A stretch of 64,000 nucleotides of DNA. Source: Paratinospora sagittata. Taxonomy: Eukaryota > Streptophyta > Magnoliopsida > Ranunculales > Menispermaceae. Of the stretch, positions 44,030 through 56,827 are shown piece by piece. The position numbers and the translations under genes are program-made. The notes below the pieces were generated by a model. That model searched no databases. It saw only the letters and a program-made list of their open reading frames with translations, and had not been told where the DNA came from. The DNA lies in the NCBI GenBank assembly GCA_035771175.1, contig CM069605.1, forward strand, positions 18,058,288 to 18,122,287, in the 5' to 3' direction. How positions within the stretch are numbered: the first letter of the stretch is position 1; the number at the start of each line of letters is the position of its first letter.

Positions 44030-45495
44030 TCATGGTGCAATCCCAAATGTTTTACCAATGCAGGGGATATAAAGGAGTGTGTGGAACCCGAATCAAATAA
44101 GACACACACCATTTTATTGAACAAAGGAAATGTACCTTCCACCACATTGTTGTCTAGGAGGGGTTGTTGGGCCACAACATAGGCTCTTCTCTGTTGCCTT
44201 TGGGCTCTTCCTTGTTGCCTTGGCCTCTGGTTCTGTTAGGGCTAGGCAGGTGCAGCAGGTGGTGCCTGTTGGATTGGTGCTATTGGAGCTAGTTGTTGTG
44301 CTTGTGGTGGGTGGGGACAGAACCTTTTCTAGTGACCAGGTTGACCACAATTGTAACAAGTTTGTCTTTGATAGCGAGGCGCTTGTTGTTGGTTCTGTTG
44401 GTGGTGTTGTTGCTGCCACCACCTCTTCCATGGCCATTTCGACGGCCACCTTTACTGTTCCGACCTCCTCTATTCTCATTCTGAAAACCTTGATGGCCAG
44501 GGTTAAAAGTTTCATCCGTCGGTGTAGCAGTCTCTTGTTTTGGTACTGGGGCTAAGAAGGTTGGGTAAGATTTATGTAGGGTTTTCTCTAATTGCTATGC
44601 CGGTTGCCCTGTTGAGAAAATGTCGCCTCCCGTTTTCCCTTAATCTTCTTTTGTTCCTAATTTATCTTCTCCTACTCGTAGTTCATGACCATGTTTACGA
44701 GCTCCCTATAATTCTTGAGTTTCAAGAACGTCGGGGCCAAAAATGTCTAAACGAAGGCCATAGAAGAATTTCTCAACCTTATCTTGCTCCGTAGAGATTG
44801 TGGAGAGAAAATACTGATAATTTTATAAATTTTGCAGCATATTCTCGGACCGTCATGCTGCCTTGATAGAGCCTGGAAAACTCCTAGCACTTGTGTCTTT
44901 TCACAGCACTAGGGAAGTATTCCTCAACAAATAAGGACTCGAATTTTATCCAAGTCATAGTCATCACATTGATCCTTGGGTCCTCCTTCACAGTTCTCCA
45001 CCAGAGATTAGCTCCTCCAATGAGCTAATAAGAGGCTAATGGGATTTTTCTGTTATCACCAACTCCTATAGCTTCTAGAGCCTTTTTAGACTCAACCAAC
45101 CATTTTTGGGCTTCATCAGCATTTGGGGTGCCTGCAAAGGTAACGGGTTGGAGCCATTTATATTTTGCGATCTGATCAGTTTGGCTTTCCGCATCAGATC
45201 TAATAATATTTACTGATGCCTGAATGGTGAGCACCTGATTTGTCGTTGTTTCTTTGACGACCATCTGTACAATAGCCTTCATCACCTCAATGAATCCGAT
45301 GAAAATATGTTCCATGCCTGGAGGCATGACGAAAGGGTGTAGGTTAGGGTGACACTGCCTACCCTAAAGTGGTAGCAGTGTCGTTGGTGGCCTGCTTTGT
45401 CCTTCGAGGTGGCGGTTCCTGATTTTGTATCTCAAGAGGCGCCTTCTCTTCGGACTAGTGGTTGAGCATGGCCTTCCCCTTCTTCTAGTTTGCAT
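44030..45495 (-). pseudogene. B' gag and start of protease (relative of chromovirus B)
   Basis: Reads right to left from ATG 45495 (MQTRRR-like start, same upstream TATTTTCTCCTTGCCC as B). The capsid region (WLQPVTFAGTPNADEAQKWL) is clearly homologous to B gag. The GNR-rich tail (GRRNGHGRGGG) and zinc knuckle (CYNCGQPGH-stop-KRFCP) follow, then protease (VLFDSGSTHSFIS) ending at LGLHHET near 44030. The reading is broken by several stops and frameshifts. RT, integrase and the 3' LTR are absent, so the rest has been deleted or replaced. Confidence 0.85.
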
Positions 45496-45789
45496 TTTTC
45501 TCCACGGGCAAGGAGAAAATATAACTCTTCTTTAGAAAATTTTCATGAAAATGAAGCCAAGAAATAGTATAGCAATGTGATATTCTCAAAAATTCATAGA
45601 TTCAAGAGTTCTGCAAATATTGATTAACAAAATTTTCTAGGTACAGTGTAAAGTTTTGATAAGGAGTCAGAATTCTCATGGACCTCGTATGTTGGCCAGG
45701 GTATAAAACAAAATTGGAGTATTTCATACAATATAAGTATAGCTTCAAACCATTTTCACATGTTTTGTTTGGTTTCTTTGAATATACTT

Positions 45790-46006
45790 ACTTCTTTTGA
45801 AAACTCACGAGTCATAGAATCTCTGAGGTTATCCTCAGTAAATGCCATAATCTATACGTTCTATCACATTGTCACCCAAACTCATCTTCTTGGCTTTTTC
45901 AATTATCTTCCAAGTTCTCGTGTCCCATATCACTTCAACTTGGCGATAAGGGACATAACCAAGTCAAGTCGTATGAATGCGGTCTCTACAAACATCATTT
46001 GGAAAG
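45790..46006 (-). repeat. B' hairpin array, distal part (left of D)
   Basis: The 34-nt unit at 45910-45943 reads, in element sense, CCAAGTTGAAGTG, loop ATATGGGA, CACGAGAACTTGG. The outer seven pairs are perfect. A weaker unit centred near 45805 (GACTC...GAGTTTTC) matches unit 4 of B. Spacing between the two is 121 bp. The remaining spacer to gag shows no coding sequence. Confidence 0.65.
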
Positions 46007-49000
46007 TGTGGCGACCCCGCGCCCCGGACCACCAACCCCACAGGGTTTTGTCACACCCTGGGTTGCACAGCGTGCCCCCTACCCAGGTGCGGGCGCACCA
46101 CCTCGGGGCGAACGCCTAGCCATAGTACCACATAATATTGTCCCATCTCGGCCAGCCACGCCACTCAAGGACGCCGGACACCGAGATCATTTATCTATAT
46201 TATTCACACTCCCATGAATAATATAGGGCCTCCCCCAAGTTCGAACTCGCAACCTCTTCCTCATAAGGTTAGATTTCGCAACTTGAGTACCCATTGAGCC
46301 AATGGTTCAATGGATACTCAAGTTGCGAAATCTAACCTTATGAGGAAGAGGTTGCGAGTTCGAACTTGGGGGAGGCCCTATATTATTCATGGGAGTGTGA
46401 ATAATATGGATAAATGATCTCGGTGTCCGGCGTCCTTGAGTGACGTGGCTGGCCGAGATGGGACAATATTATGTGGTACTATGGCTAGGCGTTCGCCCCG
46501 AGGGGGTGCGCCCGCACCTGGGTAGGGGGCACGCTGTGCAACCCAGGGTGTGCGCCCCGGACCACCAACCCCACAGGGAATGGCATGCGGAATGCCGGGG
46601 CGGGACGCCCGGCGTAGGCATCTCCGACCACTCCTCAACTCCCGTGAGGTGGTTGAGACCCTACGAGCCTTATCTCAAACAACGACATAATATCAAAAGG
46701 TACTAAACAAAACTACCCACTGTATTAATCATCAAAGACGAGATAATCCATAAAAATGAACCATAAATAAAATCATAATTCCTACAGTCCATTAAAAATT
46801 GACATACACATAAAGTCCAAAATTGTGGGTACAAATAAAAAAAAACCGTCATGTGCCCACATGGTCTATCTAGCAAGTCCCAACTCACCCATACTAAAAT
46901 GTGGTAAGTATTATAATTACATAATCCAAAATATAATACTTCATAATATAAAACACAATTCAATCAAAATGCCTCTCAACTCACATAGAGGACTTGGATT
47001 CTCTCGCAGGCAAGGCCCTCAAGATATGACTACTCCCTTGCCCTTATTCGGGACAGAAGGACCTGAAAGAGGAAAATGAGGGTGAGCCAACGATGCCCAG
47101 TGAATAGAATTCAAATATGCTATCAATACTCATCAATAAAAACCATGTATGCATGTCAATGTGTAGCATGATTAAAAGCTCATAACATATAGATATCAAG
47201 CATTTATAATAAGTTCGATGCAAGTAAAAGTTTATCAATTTGGATCCACATTCCACATGCCTTGGGTTACTAGTCCACGTCTATTTCGCCGTGCCGTTGA
47301 TCCCAATCATGTTTACTTGGGTTACTAGTCCACGTCTATTTCACCGTGCCGTTGATCCCAATCATTTCCTTCTTAAAACCCTCCTATGACAAGGTCAAGT
47401 CCCCCTATTAGCCAGATAGATGGGCCCAACCAAAGTCATAAGGTTTTCTCAAATCAATGCATCATTCAAAACATTAGAACACATTCATGCTTTCAACATA
47501 CAATATATATAAGTGATATGATGACATAAATGATATAATCATAAGTGAAGCCTACTCACAACCAAGCCTCGCGAGAGTATTTAATCACACACGACCACCA
47601 AACCGAATCAACCCAATCAAGATCCTGAAACATACATCAATATCCTACCATACATCAATTTCTATGCTCAATTACATAGACATTACAAATCAACCCTAAA
47701 TGAGCCCACATATAATTAATAGGCCTAAATCTCATTTAATCCCATCATTCAACTCAAATCACATGACTTAGGCCTCTAATGCATAGTTCTCATTCATAAA
47801 CCATTCTATTAATCAAAAATACTGATTTTCAATTCCTTAGGCATAAACATGTCCAAATTTGGGTCACTTGATCACAAGTAGGCCTAACCCATGATATGGT
47901 CACAACCACCAAATCAGTAGCATAATCAACCCTAATCATGCTTAATTAAACATAAGTTGCATCAATTCAATGATTCTAAGCCAAAAGCATCAAAAGCCCT
48001 AAAATATGAAATTTTCCATACTTAGGCCATATTGTCGATTTACACTAGGTCGCCATGTTCAGCCATGTATATCACTGATTTTGCATCATGGGTTCATCCA
48101 CAATGGCAACTAGGTCAACATAGTTGACATGCAAGCTATTTGGAAAGGTCTAAGTTCATATTCTAAATGTAGGTCTAATACAAACAACCCTACCAATTCT
48201 TCACATGTATTATTCTGTTCAGATGTATCAATCTACCAACAGAAATATGAAATCACAAAATCAACCGTACAGATTGAAGTATGTGAAGAAACAAACCTTC
48301 TGTCCAAATATCAGCCCAATCCAACGGTGGACCGAAAAGATATGTATCTTTGATGAGCAAGTGTCTAATCAGACAGTTTCTCCTTTCCTGCTGCAAATAC
48401 CCAAACTCAGATGGCTATATCACACAAAATAATTAACGTCTAAATATTTCCACCGTTCAGAATACAGAAATATCTGTTGTAAACTACATACGCAAATTTG
48501 ATATCCATCCAACGGTACGTTGAGGCGATCTACAAGTTTTACCGAAACGGAACGAGAAACCCAGAAATTCCGACCAGCTTTGTTTCAGAGGTTATATCTC
48601 TTAGCACAAGCTTCTAATTACGATCACCACCGTTCAGAATGTATCAATATCAGTTATAAACTACATACCCAAATTTGATAACCATCTAACGGTAGATTTA
48701 GGAGATCTATAAGTTTGAGCGAAACAGTGCGAGAAATCCAGACTTTCCGGCCAGCTTTGTTTGAGAGGTTAGATCTCTCAGAAGAAACCTCTGATCAAGA
48801 TCTCCACCGACCAGGATGAAGAACCATAAGCTACGAACGTGCTGACAAAATTTGAGTTCAATCTGACCGTAAATTCCAAAGATCCACTTCTTTGATGAAA
48901 ATCTCGCAGGGTTCTTACTCCTGCAACTCTCTCCTTCTTTCTCTTCTTCTTTCCTTTCTCTTCTTTTCTTTCTCTTCTTCTTTCTTTTCTCTCCACTCAC

Positions 49001-49502
49001 CTCTTTCTAGCACTTCCTTGATTCCCTCCTTGATTCTCTCCTTGATTCTCTCCTTGTTTTCCTCTCCTTGGTTCCCTCCACTCATTCTAGCACTTCCTTG
49101 AAGAAGACAAGTGGGCATTGGACACTTGTCCACTTTCATGCACCAACCTTCACATGTGTTGGTCTCATACTACCCATACCAACCACATGTATTTTAAATG
49201 TCCAATCCATTTAATACACCAAATCTTCAATTTCATTTATCCTTTTATTCCATCAATCCTAACCCATATCAATTCATGGTTTAATGAGCCCATGCATAAA
49301 TAATAACATATGCATTAAACTTTAATTTAACATGACTCATATACAATTTATGATACATATATTTATATACATTATCAAGCATTAACTATACAAACATTAA
49401 ACAATCATCAAACAAATACCAAACATATCAAGGCAACACATAGAGTTTGGGCAAAATACAATTGGGTTATGGGCTAGATGAAATAATTTTCGGGGCGTCA
49501 CA
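46007..49502 (-). mobile_element. 3' LTR of D, with palindromic SINE-like insertion
   Basis: Colinear with 53894-56822 except for the 506-bp insertion and its 27-bp flanking duplication. It retains one minisatellite unit near 49110, the paired TTGGG/CCCAA hairpins near 47270-47370, and the TGAGCC...GCCCA motif at 47083-47099 (TGGGC/GGCTCA in element sense). Confidence 0.93.
46046..46551. mobile_element. Inverted (head-to-head) SINE-like dimer, near-perfect palindrome
   Basis: Arms of about 250 bp meet at 46302 with essentially no spacer, and I counted only a handful of mismatches. Each arm has a tRNA-like A-box region (GAGCCAATGGTTCAATGG at the centre) and, ~50 bp outward, a B-box-like GCGAGTTCGAACTTG, as in tRNA-derived SINEs. 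A short TTTTGT at the left edge (ACAAAA on the minus strand) could be a tail. A 27-bp direct duplication (46019-46045, 46552-46578) flanks it. No coding capacity. Confidence 0.75.
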
Positions 49503-49517
49503 TCACACCCACCTTAG
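49503..49517 (-). other. Polypurine tract of D
   Basis: In element sense AAGGTGGGTGTGA directly precedes the 3' LTR, after the family-typical GAGGACGAAGTTC. Confidence 0.75.
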
Positions 49518-49545
49518 AATGAACTTCGTCCTCGAAGTTTTAAGG

Positions 49546-52500
49546 TTAAGAATTACCTAAGCCCATGAACTCGGCAAAGTGCTCCATCATGTAGTCCTCA
49601 CGCTCCCAAGTAACCTGTTCCTCGCCATGGAACTGCCATCTCACCTTAACCATCGGAATCTCACGGTTACGTAACCTCTGGACCTTCCGGTCAAGTATCT
49701 GAATAGGTTCCTCATCATAAGTCCCATCCTGCCTCAGTTCAATGTTCCTCCAGTCCAAGACGTGATCAAAATCACTCTTGTATACTCTCAGCATTGACAC
49801 GTGAAAGACATTGTGGACTGCTGCTAACTGAGGTGGCAAGGCTAATCGGTAAGCGACGGGGCCAATTCGTTCTAAAACCTCGAACGGCCCAATAAATCTC
49901 GGAGCGAGCTTGCCTTTTATCCCAAATCTAGTTTGGCCCTTCTGAGGTGAGACCTTCAATAAAACTTGGTCACCCACCTCGAACTCTACGGTCTTCCGCT
50001 TGGCATCAGTGTAACTCTTCTGCCTGTCTTGGGCTACTTTCATATTATGCTTGATCCTCTTAATATTCTCTGTGTGTTCTTGTACAAACTCTGGTCCCAT
50101 CATCGCAACATCCCCTACCTCCGTCCAACAGATCGGAGATCTACAGGGTCGACCATACAATGCCTCAAAAGGAGCCATGCCAATACTGGACTGATAGCTG
50201 TTGTTGTACGCGAACTCACACAGATGTATGTACTCCTCCCAGTTACCACTGGACTCAAGGACACAAGCTCGAAGCATATCCTCTAAAATCGATATCAACC
50301 TCTCAAACTGGCCATCCGTCTGGGGGTGAAAAGCGGTACTGAGATCTAGTCTAGTGCCGAGCTGCCTCTGCAGCCCCTGCCAGAATACCGATGTAAACCT
50401 CGGATCCTTATCTGACACAATCGAAACAGGCACTCCATGTAATCTGACTATCTCCCGCATATAGAGTCTGCTCAGCTTGTCCATAGAATCCCTAGTGTTC
50501 ACCGGTAGAAAGTGAGCAGACTTGGTCAAGCGATCAATAATAACCCAAACAACATTATGTCTCCTCGGGGTGTTGGGTAATCCCACAACAAAATCCATAG
50601 TGACATGCTCCCATTTCCACTCAGGAATGGCAAGCGGTTGCATCTGCCCTCCAGGCCTCTGATGCTCAGCTTTGACTCTTTGACAGATCTCACACCTCTG
50701 AATGAACTGAGCTATTTCTCTCTTCATGTCGGGCCACCAATACATTCTTTTCATATCATGATACATCTTGGTTCCGCCAGGATGAATAGCATAATGAGAT
50801 CTATGAGCCTCTTGGAGAACACTCTGTCTAAGTCGTGGATCTGTGGGAACCCATAAACGTCCCCTAAATCTCAAGGCACCATCAGATGACAAGTGCCAAT
50901 CAGTAAAATCACTGCTCTTAGCCCAAGACTTGTATATCCCATAATCAACGTCAAGTCTCTGTTGGTCAATTACCTCCTGGACTTGTGTAGGCTGAGCTCT
51001 CATTTGAGCACATATCACAATCTGATCTGAAGGAGTAGCACATACACTCATAACCGTAGCCGCCTCAAGTAGTCTCCACTCATGAGACATCTGGCGTGCT
51101 ACCATAACTGTCTCTACCCGCTTCCTGCTCAACGCATCAGCCACTACATTGGCTTTACCTGGGTGGTATTCCAATGTAAAATCATAGTCTTTGAGGAGCT
51201 CCAACCACCTTCTCTGCCTCATGTTCAATTCCTTCTGAGAGAACAAGTACTTGAGGCTCTTATGGTCAGAATACAGAGTGAATCTCTCACCATAGAGATA
51301 ATGCCTCAAAATCTTCAAAGCAAAAACCACTGCGGCCAGTTCTAAGTCATGAACAGGGTAGTTCTTTTCATGCACCTTCAACTGCCTCGATGCATAAGCA
51401 ATGACCCTATCCTTCTGCATCAACACGCAACCTAAGCCGATGCGAGAGGCATCAGTATAGATAACCAACTCCTGATCAGGCTCTGGCAAAATCAACACTG
51501 GCGTAGATGTCAATCTTTTCTTCAGCTCTAAAAAGGCATTCTCACACTCCTCGGTCCATGCAAATGACACATCTTTCTGGGTGAGCCTAGTCATAGGCGT
51601 AGCTATCTTGGAGAATCCCTGAACGAATCTCCTATAGTAACCAGCTAACCCAAGAAAGCTTCTGATCTCGGTCACTGTGGTAGGCCTAGGCCAACTGATA
51701 ATGGCTTCAACCTTAGACGGATCAACTGAAATCCCCTCAGAACTCACCACATGACCTAAGAACTTCACTTCGGTGATCCAAAATTCGCACTTGCTCAGCT
51801 TTGCATATAGCCTATGCTCTCTCAGGGTTTGCAAAGTCACTCTAAGGTGTTCCTCATGCTCAGCTCGAGTCTTGGAATACACCAATATGTCATCAATGAA
51901 GACGATGACAAACTTATCCAGATACTGCCTAAAGACCCTCTGCATCAGGTCCATGAACATCGCCGGTGCATTAGTCACACCAAATGGCATCACAAGGAAC
52001 TCATAATGTCCATAGCGGGTTCTGAATGCTGTCTTAGGCACATCTTCCTCCCTGATCCTCAGCTGATGATACCCGGAGCGCAAATCAATCTTTGAAAAAT
52101 ACTTCGCTCCCCTCAACTGATCAAACAAGTCATCAATCCTTGGGAGAGGATATTTGTTCTTGATGGTCACCCTGTTCAATTGGCGATAGTCGATGCATAA
52201 CCGCAAGCTCCCATCTTTCTTTTTCACAAAAAGAACTGGAGCTCCCCAGGGTGACATACTCGGGCAAATAAAGCCTTTAGCCAATAACTCCTCAAGCTGT
52301 TTCTGCAACTCTTTCAACTCGGCTGGCGCCATTCTATATGGTTCCATGGAGATAGGCTTCGTGCCAGGGACTAGTTCAATAATGAAATCGATCTCTCGCT
52401 TCGGTGGTAATCCTGGAAGATCCGCAGGGAACACATCTTGAAAGTCCCTAACAATGGCAATATCCTCAAGTATCACCTCACTAGTCTCTTCCTCATCAGG

Positions 52501-53010
52501 CACTAACCCAGCCAAAATCTCCCTATCTCCATCAGTCACAAATCTACCCCTTGTGACTGTCTGGTCTGAAGCTTTACCCTGTAGTGTAAACACTGGGTGT
52601 CCGGGGATTTGAAAAATGATTCTCTTTGCGAAACAGTCGACAACTGCATGATATGCCGTGAGCCAATCCATTCCTAGAATTGCATCAAACTCTAAAAACT
52701 CTAGGACTCGAAAGTCAATAGGCATCTCAACATCACCAATCTGAACCACACACTGGCTACAGATCATGTTCGGGTAGATCCTCTCCCCAGCTACAGTACT
52801 CACCACTAACCACGTACTAGCCATAATGGGAGTCAAATGCAAATTATCTACCATACGTCCAGATATGAATGATAATGTAGACCCAGCATCAGATAATACA
52901 TGCATAGAAGTACCACAAATAATAAGAGTACCTTCCACCAAAGTCTTGGATGCTGTCGGGTCTGGCTCAGTAGCTGCCTTTGCTGTCTCTCTGGCACTGG
53001 ACTGCTGCAC
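49546..53010 (-). CDS. Chromovirus D Pol polyprotein, intact 1154-codon frame
   Basis: Protease, RT, RNase H, integrase and chromodomain in one open frame. Rough residue positions: protease motif [12 protein letters not shown] (~40), where an Asp-Ser/Thr-Gly is more usual; RT from LPPKREIDF (~200) with FIDDILVYS (~395); RNase [11 protein letters not shown] (~520), [18 protein letters not shown] and ADALSR (~620); integrase HHCC ([11 protein letters not shown] to CEICQ, ~760-800), [15 protein letters not shown], and E in [22 protein letters not shown] (~1010); chromodomain-like tail [16 protein letters not shown]. The GTG at 53010 is only where the open frame begins. The true Gag-Pol frame continues upstream through TAG at about 53028-53030, where C has CAG. 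Only this stop separates pol from the zinc knuckle. Confidence 0.93.
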   Translation of the reverse strand: MQQSSARETAKAATEPDPTASKTLVEGTLIICGTSMHVLSDAGSTLSFISGRMVDNLHLTPIMASTWLVVSTVAGERIYPNMICSQCVVQIGDVEMPIDFRVLEFLEFDAILGMDWLTAYHAVVDCFAKRIIFQIPGHPVFTLQGKASDQTVTRGRFVTDGDREILAGLVPDEEETSEVILEDIAIVRDFQDVFPADLPGLPPKREIDFIIELVPGTKPISMEPYRMAPAELKELQKQLEELLAKGFICPSMSPWGAPVLFVKKKDGSLRLCIDYRQLNRVTIKNKYPLPRIDDLFDQLRGAKYFSKIDLRSGYHQLRIREEDVPKTAFRTRYGHYEFLVMPFGVTNAPAMFMDLMQRVFRQYLDKFVIVFIDDILVYSKTRAEHEEHLRVTLQTLREHRLYAKLSKCEFWITEVKFLGHVVSSEGISVDPSKVEAIISWPRPTTVTEIRSFLGLAGYYRRFVQGFSKIATPMTRLTQKDVSFAWTEECENAFLELKKRLTSTPVLILPEPDQELVIYTDASRIGLGCVLMQKDRVIAYASRQLKVHEKNYPVHDLELAAVVFALKILRHYLYGERFTLYSDHKSLKYLFSQKELNMRQRRWLELLKDYDFTLEYHPGKANVVADALSRKRVETVMVARQMSHEWRLLEAATVMSVCATPSDQIVICAQMRAQPTQVQEVIDQQRLDVDYGIYKSWAKSSDFTDWHLSSDGALRFRGRLWVPTDPRLRQSVLQEAHRSHYAIHPGGTKMYHDMKRMYWWPDMKREIAQFIQRCEICQRVKAEHQRPGGQMQPLAIPEWKWEHVTMDFVVGLPNTPRRHNVVWVIIDRLTKSAHFLPVNTRDSMDKLSRLYMREIVRLHGVPVSIVSDKDPRFTSVFWQGLQRQLGTRLDLSTAFHPQTDGQFERLISILEDMLRACVLESSGNWEEYIHLCEFAYNNSYQSSIGMAPFEALYGRPCRSPICWTEVGDVAMMGPEFVQEHTENIKRIKHNMKVAQDRQKSYTDAKRKTVEFEVGDQVLLKVSPQKGQTRFGIKGKLAPRFIGPFEVLERIGPVAYRLALPPQLAAVHNVFHVSMLRVYKSDFDHVLDWRNIELRQDGTYDEEPIQILDRKVQRLRNREIPMVKVRWQFHGEEQVTWEREDYMMEHFAEFMGLGNS

Positions 53011-53013
53011 AAA

Positions 53014-53738
53014 TCCCTGAGCTCTCTAAAAATTTGGACACTCGGACTTCCTATGCCCAGCCTGCCCACATTGATAACATAAAAATGGAGCCCTGGGCAC
53101 AAATGATCCAGTCTGAGATGTCGTCACATAGCTTCCTCGGCCTCTACCTCTGCCTCGGCCAGCAGTCTGTGAGAATGGGGTCTCGGTGCACTCGGTGCCT
53201 GAATAGGAATCGGGACAGAAGAGGGAACCACTGGTGAGGCCATCATACCAGTCTGAACCTGGGATGTCTTACTCTGAGTACCCTCGGACTGTGCTCCTCC
53301 ATAAAACTCTCTTCCTTTCCCATCTTCCCTTCTTCCACGGAGTCTGGAACTGCCCCCCAGACTTTGCTTGTGAAGTCTGTTCACCTGGAGCTGCCCGTGT
53401 AGACATACCAACACTGAAAGCCACCAGTCCTCTGCATCACTCTCCAGTGTGTGAGCAGCACATAGGACCTGAGACTCCTCATCAAGCTCTAAAGAGCGAC
53501 TGATCTTCTCGACATTCTTCAGCCAATCTTCGGCCTTTTTTAAGTCAACTCCACCAGTGAATTCCTTAGCCTTTAGTTTCATGAACTTCTCTAGCAGTTT
53601 GATCTGCCGATTAGTGGGGTTCTCCACAACAATAGGAGCAGGTGTAGGCATAGGCTGAGGTACAACCATTTGAGGTCCTGCTGCTCTTGCAGCTCCACTA
53701 GCCTCGGCCCCACTAGTGCCCGCCTCATAACTACCCAT
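53014..53738 (-). pseudogene. Chromovirus D gag, internally deleted and frameshifted
   Basis: ATG 53738 opens MGSYEAGTSGAEASG and runs through FMKLKAKEFTGGVDLKKAEDWL, typical of this gag family. After AEDWWLSV the sequence jumps to a tail-like segment, so most of the capsid region is missing. Near 53180 the reading shifts out of the frame that holds the Gly/Arg-rich stretch and zinc knuckle (CYQCGQAGHRKSEC, ~53050). TAG follows at 53028. Upstream codons to 53807 may be read but are probably leader. D could move only if Gag came from another copy. Confidence 0.82.
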
Positions 53739-53878
53739 ATCATATAATACACACAGAAAATATGATAGTAAGGCTTTTAAGTTAGTTCCTTTAAGCTTTT
53801 TAATCACCTAAATCTCTCACCCAATTCCTAGGTCAAAGTCATCTAAGTCCAATACATAGACCAAACCTAGTAAAATCA

Positions 53879-53893
53879 GGCTCTGATACCAAC
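53879..53893 (-). other. Primer-binding site of D
   Basis: Minus strand reads GTTGGTATCAGAGCC directly after the LTR end, matching initiator tRNA-Met. Confidence 0.9.
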
Positions 53894-56822
53894 TGTGGCG
53901 ACCCCGCGCCCCGGACCACCAACCCCACAGGGAATGGCATGCGGAATGCCGGGGCGGGACGCCCGGCGTAGGCATCTCCGACCACTCCTCAACTCTCGTG
54001 AGGTGGTTGAGACCCTACGAGCCTTATCTCAAACAACGACATAATATCAAAAGGTACTAAACAAAACTACCCACTGTATTAATCATCAAAGACGAGATAA
54101 TCCATAAAAATGAACCATAAATAAAATCATAATTCCTACAGTCCATTAAAAATTGACATACACATAAAGTCCAAAATTGTGGGTACAAATAAAAAAAAAC
54201 CGTCATGTGCCCACATGGTCTATCTAGCAAGTCCCAACTCACCCATACTAAAATGTGGTAAGTATTATAATTACATAATCCAAAATATAATACTTCATAA
54301 TATAAAACACAATTCAATCAAAATGCCTCTCAACTCACATAGAGGACTTGGATTCTCTCGCAGGCAAGGCCCTCAAGATATGACTACTCCCTTGCCCTTA
54401 TTCGGGACAGAAGGACCTGAAAGAGGAAAATGAGGGTGAGCCAACGATGCCCAGTGAATAGAATTCAAATATGCTATCAATACTCATCAATAAAAACCAT
54501 GTATGCATGTCAATGTGTAGCATGATTAAAAGCTCATAACATATAGATATCAAGCATATATAATAAGTTCGATGCAAGTAAAAGTTTATCAATTTGGATC
54601 CACATTCCACATGCCTTGGGTTACTAGTCCACGTCTATTTCGCCGTGCCGTTGATCCCAATCATGTTTACTTGGGTTACTAGTCCACGTCTATTTCACCG
54701 TGCCGTTGATCCCAATCATTTCCTTCTTAAAACCCTCCTATGACAAGGTCAAGTCCCCCTATTAGCCAGATAGATGGGCCCAACCAAAGTCATAAGGTTT
54801 TCTCAAATCAATGCATCATTCAAAACATTAGAACACATTCATGCTTTCAACATACAATATATATAAGTGATATGATGACATAAATGATATAATCATAAGT
54901 GAAGCCTACTCACAACCAAGCCTCGCGAGAGTATTTAATCACACACGACCACCAAACCGAATCAACCCAATCAAGATCCTGAAACATACATCAATATCCT
55001 ACCATACATCAATTTCTATGCTCAATTACATAGACATTACAAATCAACCCTAAATCAGCCCACATATAATTAATAGGCCTAAATCCCATTAGCCTCTAAT
55101 GCATAGTTCTCATTCATAAACCATTCTATTAATCAAAAATACTGATTTTCAATTCCTTAGGCATAAACATGTCCAAATTTGGGTCACTTGATCACAAGTA
55201 GGCCTAACCCATGATATGGTCACAACCACCAAATCAGTAGCATAATCAACCCTAATCATGCTTAATTAAACATAAGTTGCATCAATTCAATGATTCTAAG
55301 CCAAAAGCATCAAAAGCCCTAAAATATGAAATTTTCCATACTTAGGCCATATTGTCGATTTACACTAGGTCGCCATGTTCAGCCATGTATATCACTGATT
55401 TTGCATCATGGGTTCATCCACAATGGCAACTAGGTCAACATAGTTGACATGCAAGCTATTTGGAAAGGTCTAAGTTCATATTCTAAATGTAGGTCTAATA
55501 CAAACAACCCTACCAATTCTTCACATGTATTATTCTGTTCAGATGTATCAATCTACCAACAGAAATATGTAATCACAAAATCAACCGTACAGATTGAAGT
55601 ATGTGAAGAAACAAACCTTCTGTCCAAATATCAGCCCAATCCAACGGTGGACCGAAAAGATATGTATCTTTGATGAGCAAGTGTCTAATCAGACAGTTTC
55701 TCCTTTCCTGCTGCAAATACCCAAACTCAGATGGCTATATCACACAAAATAATTAACGTCTAAATATTTCCACCGTTCAGAATACAGAAATATCTGTTGT
55801 AAACTACATACTCAAATTTGATATCCATCCAACGGTACGTTGAGGCGATCTACAAGTTTTACCGAAACGGAACGAGAAACCCAGAAATTCCGACCAGCTT
55901 TGTTTCAGAGGTTATATCTCTTACCACAAGCTTCTAATTACGATCTCCACCGTTCAGAATGTATCAATATCAGTTATAAACTACATACCAAAATTTGATA
56001 ACCATCTAACGGTAGATTTAGGAGATCTATAAGTTTTAGCGAAACAGTGCGAGAAATCCAGACTTTCCGGCCAGCTTTGTTTGAGAGGTTAGATCTCTCA
56101 GAAGAAACCTCTGATCAAGATCTCCACCGACCAGAATGAAGAACCATAAGCTACGAACGTGCTGACAAAATTTGAGTTCAATCTGACCGTAAATTCCAAA
56201 GATCCACTTCTTTGATGAAAATCTTGCAGGGTTCTTACTCCTGCAACTCTCTCCTTCTTTCTCTTCTTCTTTCCTTTCTCTTCTTTTCTTTCTCTTCTTC
56301 TTTCTTTTCTCTCCACTCACCTCTTTCTAGCACTTCCTTGATTCCCTCCTTGATTCTCTCCTTGATTCTCTCCTTGTTTTCCTCTCCTTGGTTCCCTCCA
56401 CTCATTCTAGCACTTCCTTGAAGAAGACAAGTGGGCATTGGACACTTGTCCACTTTCATGCACCAACCTTCACATGTGTTGGTCTCATACTACCCATACC
56501 AACCACATGTATTTTAAATGTCCAATCCATTTAATACACCAAATCTTCAATTTCATTTATCCTTTTATTCCATCAATCCTAACCCATATCAATTCATGGT
56601 TTAATGAGCCCATGCATAAATAATAACATATGCATTAAACTTTAATTTAACATGACTCATATACAATTTATGATACATATATTTATATACATTATCAAGC
56701 ATTAACTATACAAACATTAAACAATCATCAAACAAACACCAAACATATCAAGGCAACACATAGAGTTTGGGCAAAATACAATTGGGTTATGGGCTAGATG
56801 AAATAATTTTCGGGGCGTCACA
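53894..56822 (-). mobile_element. 5' LTR of D
   Basis: 2929 bp, nearly identical to the 3' LTR. It lacks 34 bp near 55090 present in the 3' copy and has no palindromic insertion. Short frames inside repeat those of the 3' LTR and are not genes. Confidence 0.93.
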
Positions 56823-56827
56823 GAAAG

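Larger units (their letters stand above)
46007..56822 (-). mobile_element. Chromovirus D, full length, inserted in B'
   Basis: A complete Tekay/Del-like element in minus orientation. The 3' LTR is 46007-49502, the internal region 49503-53893, and the 5' LTR 53894-56822. A perfect 5-bp target duplication GAAAG flanks it (46002-46006, 56823-56827). LTR ends are TGTGGCGACC and GGGCGTCACA on the plus strand. The two LTRs differ by roughly a dozen substitutions seen by eye over ~2.9 kb, plus a 34-bp deletion in the 5' copy (near 55090) and the palindromic insertion in the 3' copy. This is the youngest LTR element in the window. Confidence 0.95.

Noticed and set aside
44130..44555. Plus-strand 141-codon frame and minus 133-codon frame in the B' gag region
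   Set aside because: Both are out-of-phase readings of the Gly/Asn/Gln-rich gag tail. The true phase shows the zinc knuckle with stops.
46290..46365. tRNA gene suggested by A- and B-box words
   Set aside because: No cloverleaf can be drawn. The boxes are embedded in the SINE-like palindrome and present twice in inverted form.
48707..49139. Lys/Arg/Glu-rich frames in D LTRs (repeated at 56036-56459)
   Set aside because: Reverse reading of a CT-rich LTR stretch. Identical in both LTRs simply because they are LTRs.
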